A stretch of DNA of 64,000 bases. It comes from Lineus longissimus. Its lineage: Eukaryota; Nemertea; Pilidiophora; Heteronemertea; Lineidae. Shown here in pieces: positions 57,601 through 64,000 of this stretch. Position 1 is the first letter of the stretch; every line of letters begins with the position of its first letter. The stretch is from contig NC_088308.1 in the NCBI RefSeq assembly GCF_910592395.1, positions 16,013,501-16,077,500 of the forward strand, given 5' to 3'. The notes below the pieces were generated by a model that was not told the DNA's origin, searched no databases, and was given only the letters and a program-made list of their open reading frames with translations. Both the position numbers and the translations under genes were made by a program.

Positions 57601-60600
57601 GCATTACATTACATGTTCCATTATGTCAACACAATTCATCTTTGACACTTGATGCAGTTATTGGATTTTGTTAAAAATAAGTTTCTGAAGGTGATTCCGT
57701 GTATACGACGTCACCCACTTGCTCTCATTCAAAAGATTCGCAAGTGGAAATAAAATGTCATGGAAATGAAACTCACACATATCCGATATCTGGGCACCGC
57801 CTCCTTTGGTTTCAGCCTGAAACATGTAGGAACTCCAGGGACGGAATATTTCTCGCATTGGCAACATTCAGATTTTGAACGATGACGAAAGTGATCCTTT
57901 TCCGGGCTCTTTGAGCCAGATTTACAACACTTCTTCTCACAAACATCTCCTTTTTGTCTTGGATTACGCTTGCCATGTTCCGTGGCATCAGATTTGGTTC
58001 GTTTCAAGCGATTCTGAGCAGCTATAAACATGTCTGCATGCCCATTCTCCACGATTAACTGACTTAACCTCTTCTCATCAATGCAGAACTTCAGACTCTG
58101 GGAATCACCAGATGCTTCAGAGCTTTTCTCATCCGTGCTTGAGGATCCACTGCTCAGGGTCTCTAGGAGGACACCGAGATCTTCCAAGTTCAAAGAATCC
58201 CCATCAGAACCTTGTATACTCAGACGACTCTGAGCATACATCCCGCAATCCAGGGGCATTTGATCTAATGACATGGACGACCTTCCAGGCTTGTACTGCA
58301 TGAACTCCAACATGTGATCGAGGAAGGAATTCCACTGAGTAAAGTCAACATAGTTTTTAGAACTTCGCGGCTTGTCCCCAGGTTCGGATGGACTTTGAAC
58401 ACCGTCGGGGGCAGCATCCAATGATTCCTCAAGGGGAACATTGTCATACGTTTCTATCTCCATGACTGTCTTGCGGGGAATCACAAAGAATAGGACAATC
58501 TCAAAAATCTGTCAGAACATCGTTTGAATAGAATCTGCATTTCACTGGCAAATTTTAGAAAACAGCTGATAACTCATATTTAACAAGATCGAAAAAGTTG
58601 TTCATGTATTCCAAGATGTTTTAAAGTGCGTGTTCACTGCCTTCTGGAATGTAGATAAATTCCATACAATTTCACATAAACCGCAGACTTTGAAAGTCAA
58701 TAGTCATGAGAGAGGAACTTCGTTCCATCAAATTTTCTGTTATTCCAAAGACCACACCTCAACTGCATTAATCCTTATGAAACCAAATTTTCTGTTATTC
58801 CAAAGACCACACCTCAACTGCATTAATCCTTATGAAACCAAATTTTCTGTTATTCCAAAGACCACACCTCAACTGCATTAATCCTTATGAAACCAACAAT
58901 CTTCTATATTCTGAGCATCCACCTGCGTTTATCATTCCACATACGCTACATTTGCACCAACAAGCTTTTAAAAAGAGGTGTAGTTTTAAGCCTCACTTCA
59001 GGAATGAAGCTCTGCATTAATCCATATGAAACCAACCAGAGACTAGATGCAAGGCACAGTTTATCCCAGTAAGAAATGAACAATTCCATGTATTTTTACC
59101 CGACTCTGGTGCACTATCCTCCCTTATCCTGGTTATAATCACGAGTGCACACCACGTCAGAAGGCAGCTACACTTGTTCAGCACAGGTAATGCAAACAGC
59201 ATCAAAAGATCATCAGTCTTTGGAAACCACAGATACTTGTAGAATTGTAAACAGTAGGCCTGCAAATACCTCAACAACACTCCATATGATACAATAACTA
59301 AAGAATCTTTTTTTAAACTGCATGTTCTTCCTCCACAATATAACCAGTCTATCTTTTCAATTGATCAACAGTACTCCAAATGACCAGTCTATCTTTTCAA
59401 CTGTTCAAAGTTACTCCAAACGACGACCACTCTATATCCAACAGCAACATTTCACATGAACCTCTCTATCCTTGGTAGAAACTGTTCATAGAGTACCAGT
59501 CTCTCTCTCCTTTTTAAAATGTTCATCAGACTCAACACGATAGCCACTATTTTAAGGTAAAATACTCTCCATGAACCACTCTTCAGCTGCAATACTCGAC
59601 ATGAACCACTCTTATCTTCGGCTGAAACTGTGCATCGTCTACCAGTCTATGTTCTTTTCAATTGTTTTTCAGACTCAACATGATCATAAACAACTCTACC
59701 ATCAGCTACAATAATCCACATGAACCACTCTATCTTTGGGTAAAACTGCTCTTCAACAACTCAAATGAGACTGCATCTACACACAGTCGTGTTTTGTCAC
59801 TGGTAATATTGTAGGCTATCGCACATCATATAGCATGATTGGAGCCGATAACAATCATATACTCTTAGTTGTCTATTAGTAATTGTTGATAACTCTAGCA
59901 TGAACACTATTAACTGCTGACAGCACAATATTATATTCCTATTATCCTCAAATTCATACACACACTGATGCTTTCTATCTAACAGAATGGTGACTAGGCG
60001 AAGTTCGGAGATGCATGGTTCCACATTCTATCTGGTCAACATTCACGAAGCACAACACCTTAAAAAGACACAGACAGAAATATCACTCCTTAGATGAAAT
60101 TCAGTTTTCCTGGCATAGCTCATCTCAAACTGAATAGACAGCAATGAACAGTTGCAGGAGCACTGAATGCATCCTCATTAAAATTTCAATGTTAGCAATG
60201 GTAGCAACTCTTGATAGCTTCATGAGCTCTGACACAGCACAGGTAGGTATGCAAAAGTACCTCATCCTTTAAGGTTTTCCCTAGTTTCTACAAGCAAATA
60301 ATTACTCACTTTCGCTAACTTGGACATACGTAATGATAAATCCATGTGAAACGAAATACAGCTGACTTCTGTAGTCCACTTCCATATCTACCCATATTTC
60401 GCACACACTTTCCTTTTATGAAACACTTTCTAACAAGGTATCCATCCTGAATGCACAGACATAGACCCTCGCCAGTCTGTTCAAGAATGACTCCTCAACT
60501 GAAATGTTGATTTCATTCCTCATAAGATGTCCTCATCAGCAGCCATGACAAGAGCCCTTGCAGTTCCAGCCTGACAGAATGAAGAGTGAAACATTTCCCC

Positions 60601-63332
60601 TTGAAAGTTGTTCCTGTTCTTTCTGGACGTCTCTTTTTCCCTTTCTAAACTTGGACAGTGTTCCTGCTCTTTCTTGACATCTTGTCTTGTTTCCTTGTTC
60701 TCGAGGTAGTCAGTCACTAGAAATCTGCACTGAATCGACTAGACACTTAATGTGTTTGTCCTACTTTTGGTACATAAAACTTTCCTCGGGCCAAATAGAA
60801 CAAAAGAAGGTGACAAAAATTTTAATGAGCCATCCACAAAAAGTTCAGGTCAGAAACCAAGAGGTTACCAGTTCAAAGTTCCAACACCGCGCCAACATTT
60901 TGTCTGTCAAGAGCCTAACAAATATTTCAGCAGTTTTGCAGCTAATCTGTGATAGACTGCACACTACAAGGAGGTGGAAAGTTTTGTAGGAAACTCTTTC
61001 CCAGAATTTGACAAATTTTGACGAAGACAGGATCAATGAGAAACAGAATAATACAAAATGAAATTGCAACAGTGGTTCGTGAAGATATAACTGTCCACAA
61101 GATCACATAGTTATGCCCAGGTGCAATGACATCCCCACCCTTTTTTGTATTCCCTAAACCTCTAGTCAGCAAGTCACCTGCCCCTTGAACGACATATATA
61201 TACTTCAAGATACACCTCCACCCAATCAATGCCAAGCAATCTTCATACCTAGAGTATGTTCTCCAACCTCTCAAGAGGAGATATAGGAGAAACACACAGT
61301 TGGAGATTGTCCATTTTATGGGAGATGTTTCACATACTCTCCAGAGGATATACCTGTTGAAATGTTTCCAATTCCAATAGGTGCATACTATTACTAAAGT
61401 AGCGCACCAACAGCCAGCTACTCCTAGTGCCATCTAGGGGTAGGAGCTGTGCAAAGATGTGAAAACGAAGATGCACAATTTTCCGTTTTCACTTTTTTTC
61501 ACAATGCAGTTGCCTCTGCTCAGGTTCAGTACCGTGTATCTTCTGACCACACAGTCCACACAGAACATGCACTTGGCATGCATAATAATCCCATGCACGT
61601 CATAGTTTTAAGGTCTGAGCACAGAGATTAGGCATAAAAAGTTGAACAGAGTCTTGTGGGGATAACCCTTAATATATTTCAAAGGTGCCTCCTAGCAAAA
61701 AGGAAACAGACACTAACCCATTCTAGTGGTTACCCAATACAGCATTATTACATTGATCAGAAGATTGATGATAAAGCAATGTCTTCAGTTCGGTCATATA
61801 GCATATCTATCTCTATTTGGCCGAGGCATGGTGGCACTACATATTTACACTTCTACCTCCTATGTGGGATCTTTTACTTGTTGCCCTCTATTGACACTAG
61901 GTATATAGGACCACAGCTTTTAGTCTGTGAAGCTCTCGAATAATCATACGTTGTGTTGTGTGAAGAGCCAGGAATTTTAGTCCTAGAATCTCTGCTGGAA
62001 CATCTGAAGATCCAGATTCTCACACTGGATCAAAATTGAGCCAATTGGCATGGTAGCCAACAGTGGTTTCATGCAACCACCGGGCTATGCAGGTCCTCTG
62101 ACACACATATTGTGACAACATTCCCCCAAATTATAACAGCATTGCACATCTATCTTTGTGGATTGTGGAGGCTCATATTTTTCCACATTGTTTAGACAGC
62201 AAATGCATCTCGGTGAAGAATTTAGCACAGCACCTTGGCCCAGTGACTCCTTACTTTGGCTGAAATTCTATAACTGAATCATACTACATACTAACCTTTC
62301 CATCATAGGAAGATGATCCATGACTCCTGCCACTGTCGCTGCTGGCAGCACTGTTGCGGTTACTGCTGCTTGGGCTGTCCCTGTTGGGACTAGCTGATCT
62401 CATGTCATTGGGATCTCCATATCGGTTGGACCAGTCCATCTGCTCAATCGGGCTTGGGCTGAACTTTCCTGAGGAGTAGGGGATCTGGGGTTGAAAGACG
62501 AGGCCAGAATGTCCCGAATCGTATGATTCTGCAATAGAGAAATCTTTCAATATGATGTTTTGAAGATACAGTAGAACCTCCCTATTAAGGCCACCCTCAG
62601 GACTGACAATTGCTGTCCTTAATAGAGAGGTGTCCTGATTAGAGAGGTCAAATTGAATGGAAACAACCAATTGCGGATCAAAACTAGTGTCCTTAATAGA
62701 GAGGTTGTCCTTAATAGTGAGGTGTCCACTAAGGGAGGTTCCACACTGTATATTCATTTTAAGATAGTAAACAATTTGCATTTAAAATTTTTACCTAACA
62801 GACAAAACAACAGAAATTTGAAATTCAATTGTTTAAAATCAATACTGTGCAGCTATGTGCCGTGCCTTCTGGGTATTCTGCTAATGTATCCAATGACATA
62901 AAAGGAATTCCTGAATGTTCCAGGTACCCAATCCAATTAAAACTGTAATGTAGCCCCTGGCAACTCAGAAACAAGCATCAAAATAGTTAAACTTGACATT
63001 TTTGATGCACCAGTGCCTTTGGAAAGGACTGCTTCTGCTGTGAGAGCTTTGCATCGCAAATAAACATCTCATAAAGAAAGAGGAGCAAGATCGAAAAGAG
63101 CGTTATATACATGTAGATTACAATTAAAATCTGGCAACTAAATGTGGTGAAACATGCAAATTTAAAAATAGCACACCTATTGAGAAGAGGTATCACCACC
63201 AAATTAAAAAGGTTAAATGATTATCTACCCGAATGATTATAATGGGAAAAATTCCTTGGTGAAGGATGACAACACTGAAGCAGTTGTACAGGTTTCTGCA
63301 CTAACCTACTATTTGGGGATCGAGACATAAAG
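40416..63332 (-). CDS. CASKIN: Caskin (CASK-interacting-protein family scaffold), 5'-partial
   Basis: This is an orthologue of Caskin1/2, scaffold proteins of synapses and other cortical sites with ankyrin repeats, an SH3 domain, tandem SAM domains, a proline-rich region and a conserved C-terminal tail. Ten exons read on the minus strand: 63332-63229 (less certain), 62528-62296, 58469-57777, 53119-52928, 50232-50122, 49625-49524, 49080-48942, 48180-46543, 44440-44347 and 40530-40416. All join in frame, giving 1139 residues and a TAG stop at 40418-40416. The diagnostic run is SAM1 (ISRMTPE / [14 protein letters not shown]), SAM2 ([20 protein letters not shown] / [13 protein letters not shown]) and the tail [18 protein letters not shown]. 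The ankyrin and SH3 exons should lie right of the window. Confidence 0.94.
40575..41023. mobile_element. Harbinger-like MITE with TTA duplication
   Basis: The left end is GGGGCTATTGCAAAATTAGA, followed by GTGAAGCCAAAAGAAACGAA. The right end on the minus strand is GGGGCTGTAGCATAATTAAA, followed by GTGAAGCCAATAGAAACGAA. Both ends are flanked by TTA, as in PIF/Harbinger insertions. The interior has G-rich GGGGTGGGAGGGGTGGGAGG. It lies 44 bp upstream of the last Caskin exon. Confidence 0.75.
41024..42190. other. Caskin last intron, unassigned part
   Basis: AT-rich intron sequence. I see no exon, RNA gene or repeat boundary. Confidence 0.4.
42191..42381. mobile_element. TA-flanked MITE (Tc1/mariner-like)
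   Basis: The left end is CAGTCCAAATCACAATTGAC and the right end on the minus strand is CAGTCCAAGTCACAAATGAC. Each is flanked by TA. The 191-bp interior has several GCGTCA/TGACGC words. It lies in the last Caskin intron. Confidence 0.8.
43336..44049. mobile_element. hAT-like MITE with 8-bp duplication and iterated ends
   Basis: The 714-bp element is flanked by identical 8-bp ATATCAAG copies (43328-43335 and 44050-44057). The ends share ACTGCCCATAAGTCCGAAGG and then tandem 14-15-bp units of TCCGAAGGTCCA(C/T)AA, about six on the left and several inverted on the right. An 8-bp duplication suggests hAT, though P elements also make 8 bp. It has no transposase ORF. Confidence 0.75.
44347..44440 (-). 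CDS. CASKIN: Caskin penultimate exon
   Basis: The exon has 94 nt. It encodes [30 protein letters not shown]. The phase fits both neighbours (GT start completing a Gly codon, TT left over). Splice sites are consensus (tttgcacag and TT/gtaagt). The segment itself is not strongly conserved. Confidence 0.8.
44441..46542. other. Caskin intron, unassigned
   Basis: AT-rich intron between the penultimate and the large exon. Open stretches here are short and lack codon structure. I see no repeat boundaries or RNA genes. Confidence 0.4.
46543..48180 (-). CDS. CASKIN: Caskin large exon: SAM2 end and proline-rich region
   Basis: A single exon of 1638 nt, about 545 codons. It begins [16 protein letters not shown], the last SAM2 helix, and continues as disordered, phosphosite-rich sequence with [18 protein letters not shown] (SH3-ligand type), [10 protein letters not shown] (compare the vertebrate SVKSIAAMLE element) and basic [15 protein letters not shown] and [10 protein letters not shown] motifs like the TVKRRP repeats of vertebrate Caskins. 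A Lys-rich stretch repeats K(T/P)K(E/D)ILKS. The acceptor is tcttcttcag and the donor AAAG/gtgcgt. Confidence 0.93.
48351..48613 (+). mobile_element. tRNA-derived SINE, well preserved
   Basis: The tRNA-like head has an A box TAGCGCAGTGG (48362-48372) and a B box GGTTCGACTCC (48405-48415). A unique body with CTCCTTGAAACCCCTGATTG and TCTGGAGACCGGGGTAATAA follows, then ATATAAAAGACTC and an (ATT)n tail to 48613. It is antisense in a Caskin intron, 170 bp from the acceptor of the large exon. Decayed relatives are at 34459-34625 and perhaps 7075-7220. Confidence 0.88.
48942..49080 (-). CDS. CASKIN: Caskin exon: SAM2, first part
   Basis: The exon has 139 nt. It encodes [46 protein letters not shown]. 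This is the second SAM domain, and its last helix is encoded by the next exon. Confidence 0.96.
49524..49625 (-). CDS. CASKIN: Caskin exon: SAM1, second half
   Basis: The exon has 102 nt, 34 codons. It encodes [34 protein letters not shown]. The last part is the short inter-SAM linker (vertebrate IPDWLPEHKP). Confidence 0.96.
50122..50232 (-). CDS. CASKIN: Caskin exon: SAM1, first half
   Basis: The exon has 111 nt, 37 codons. It encodes [44 protein letters not shown] followed by [14 protein letters not shown] in the next exon matches vertebrate Caskin SAM1 almost exactly. Confidence 0.95.
50233..52927. other. Caskin intron, unassigned
   Basis: About 2.7 kb of AT-rich intron. It contains a 10-nt C run at 52828-52837. 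I could not recognise exons or element ends. Confidence 0.4.
52928..53119 (-). CDS. CASKIN: Caskin exon (pre-SAM1 segment)
   Basis: The exon has 192 nt, 64 codons, phase 0 at both ends. It encodes [20 protein letters not shown] followed by [20 protein letters not shown] and ELVQSGMS. The [15 protein letters not shown] core resembles the segment just before SAM1 in Caskins. The donor is AGT/gtgagt. Confidence 0.88.
53187..53441. mobile_element. MITE with CCCTTTCGCTGC-type ends
   Basis: The left end is GTTTAACCCTTTCGCTGCAG and the right end on the minus strand is GTTACCCCTTTTGCTGCGGC. TTAA is present at the left end but degraded at the right. The pattern resembles piggyBac-type TTAA insertions. 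It lies in a Caskin intron, 67 bp upstream of an exon acceptor. Confidence 0.6.
54135..54175. repeat. Perfect 19-bp-arm palindrome
   Basis: The arm AAATTCACCATGGTAAATT (54135-54153), a TAG spacer and the exact inverted arm (54157-54175). Further CACCATGGTA copies lie just upstream near 54080. It is in a Caskin intron. Confidence 0.95.
55286..56274. mobile_element. Mutator-like MITE with 9-bp duplication
   Basis: The 989-bp element is flanked by exact 9-bp CATTCAGCC copies (55277-55285 and 56275-56283). The ends are GGGTAGTTGTAAAACAAGAA and continue as iterated CAGAAACGAAA words for about 70 bp on each side, inverted. The 9-bp duplication and long terminal repeats fit Mutator-like elements. 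The interior holds a 17-nt G run (55800-55816) and a relic of the CTATAGGCAGCAGC family (about 55840-55890). No transposase is seen. Confidence 0.85.
56284..57776. other. Caskin intron, unassigned, with short tandem duplication
   Basis: Intron sequence without recognised exons. At about 57530-57610 a 40-bp stretch with TTCATTTGATAGTATAGCAT then ATACAA is duplicated in tandem. Confidence 0.45.
57777..58469 (-). CDS. CASKIN: Caskin exon (231 codons, acidic then Cys-rich)
   Basis: Phase 0 at both ends if the acceptor is ccgcaag/ACAGTC. A second acceptor 4 nt downstream would break the frame. The exon opens [16 protein letters not shown] and continues through [19 protein letters not shown] and [20 protein letters not shown]. 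It ends with a cysteine cluster (CEKKCC...CCQCEKY...C...C). I know no counterpart in vertebrate Caskins. It sits where the linker between SH3 and SAM1 should be. Confidence 0.8.
58727..58895. repeat. 55-bp tandem repeat, three copies
   Basis: Three nearly identical units start near 58731, 58786 and 58841. They carry AATTTTCTGTTATTCCAAAG, ACCACACCTCAACTGCATTA and ATCCTTATGAAACC. A partial fourth (ATTAATCCATATGAAACCAA) is at about 59018-59037. Confidence 0.95.
59325..59790. repeat. Degenerate minisatellite, about 40-55 bp unit
   Basis: Repeated, diverged blocks of CCAGTCTATCTTTTCAA(T/C)T, ACATGAACCACTCT and AAACTGTTCA(T/A) run through this Caskin intron segment. About eight to ten copies are discernible. 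Confidence 0.6.
59800..62290. other. Caskin intron, unassigned
   Basis: About 2.5 kb of intron. I found no exon-like segment with flanking splice sites and no clear repeat ends. Confidence 0.4.
62296..62528 (-). CDS. CASKIN: Caskin exon (Ser-rich linker)
   Basis: The exon has 233 nt. It encodes [20 protein letters not shown] and then a Ser/Asn-rich run ([32 protein letters not shown]). The acceptor is tattgcag and the donor AAG/gttagt at phase 0. A pogo-like MITE begins 41 bp upstream of the acceptor. Confidence 0.82.
62569..62748. mobile_element. Pogo-like MITE with TA duplication
   Basis: The left end is CAGTAGAACCTCCCTATTAA and the right end on the minus strand is CAGTGTGGAACCTCCCTTAG. 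TA flanks both. The interior repeats GTCCTTAATAGAGAGG several times. It is related to the element at 2128-3036. It lies 41 bp upstream of a Caskin exon acceptor. Confidence 0.82.
63229..63332 (-). CDS. CASKIN: Caskin exon (probable, linker after SH3)
   Basis: The open segment [20 protein letters not shown] then [14 protein letters not shown] is bounded by a cttcag acceptor and a G/gtagat donor. Its end phase (1) fits the next exon exactly, so the join reads ...[11 protein letters not shown]. Sequence similarity alone does not prove it, because this linker is poorly conserved in the family. Confidence 0.5.
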
Positions 63333-64000
63333 CTGAAGATCGGTGGTGTTGTTGGCAGTGCACTCCAGACAAATCTTATTGAGAAGGCACAAAATCACAT
63401 TTGAAACTTTCGTTCGCAGCGGAAAGGCATGACAGTTTCTCAAAAATGTCATATGAAAGATTTCTTGCTGCAAGCCTTCTGGTTTGCAAGTTTTATGTCA
63501 TGCCTTGGAAGACTATTAAAGATACCCCCAAATTTCATGGTCAATATTGATGAATTTCTCAAAAAGGGGAGGGCACCTCCCGGATCTTTGCCTGTTGCTG
63601 GGAGGTTATATTCTGCTTTTACTTGTAGTATATTTTTCCGTGCATATATTCAATCTGGTGGTGAACATACCCCGAAAATCTGAACATTTGTACTGTGTAC
63701 TGCTGTGGTTTTTTTGAGGCACCCTGTTTTCATACAGGGTTTCAACTAAAAATTGCCTGTCTTTTTGTAGGACTATAAACGACAAAAAAAGTTTGTTTTT
63801 ATTATCTTTCCGGGAAGGGATTGAGGACGTGGTGACATTTTGATTTTCAATTTAGCGACAAATTAGGAATTATTAAAGAAGGAAATCATTTTATGTGACT
63901 TGGCCATTTTCCATGACTATTTCTGGACTTGTTTAAAGTAAAATTTAATGAAACCTTTTTTTATTAAGTTGGAACCCTGTGTAAGCAGTCCCCCCTCCCC
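63333..64000. other. Right edge, Caskin intron
   Basis: No exon was recognised. The SH3 and ankyrin exons expected upstream on the minus strand are not in this stretch. Confidence 0.4.

Overview
The window is intron-rich, AT-biased eukaryotic DNA from an animal. Two recognisable host genes lie on the minus strand and the rest is a dense, nested collection of transposable elements. The gene set, the many ACATGTA and AGGCCT motifs and the mixed transposon families (Ty3/gypsy-like, CR1-like LINE, tRNA-SINE, MITEs) fit a marine invertebrate, perhaps a deuterostome such as an echinoderm or hemichordate. The lineage is an inference of low confidence.

Region 1 (about 3.2-13.35 kb, minus strand) is a RINT1 (RAD50-interactor 1 / Tip20-family, NRZ tether subunit) orthologue. 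Twelve coding exons can be read. They run from the start codon at 13348 down to an exon ending at 3210, and their phases join into one 702-codon frame. The last part, about 90 residues in the human protein, is not visible and probably lies to the left of base 1. Introns and flanks carry MITEs, a SINE and a foldback element.

Region 2 (about 13.4-35 kb) has no recognisable host gene. A 14.7-kb LTR retrotransposon (14936-29681) has two 291-bp LTRs, a damaged gag, a protease-reverse transcriptase-RNase H-integrase polyprotein and a polypurine tract. It sits inside an older repeat whose uninterrupted copy is at 34.64-34.9 kb. Nested inside the LTR element are a CR1-like LINE (minus strand, 16.2-18.64 kb), a 169-bp palindrome, a 2.7-kb composite repeat and a LINE tail. 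After it come a decayed second LINE (30.4-32.05 kb) and a minisatellite that appears to have grown out of that LINE's endonuclease region.

Region 3 (about 35-64 kb, minus strand) holds a Caskin (SAM-domain synaptic scaffold) orthologue. Ten exons are visible, from 63332 down to the stop codon at 40416, giving 1139 residues in one phase-consistent frame: linker exons, tandem SAM domains, a 1638-nt proline-rich exon and the conserved C-terminal tail. The ankyrin repeats and SH3 domain expected at the N terminus lie to the right of the window. Its introns contain MITEs with clear target-site duplications (Mutator-like 9 bp, hAT-like 8 bp, Harbinger-like TTA, mariner/pogo-like TA) and a tRNA-derived SINE.

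No CRISPR array, operon or obviously new enzymatic system is present. The most interesting material is transposon structure, plus some unusual exons in the two host genes.
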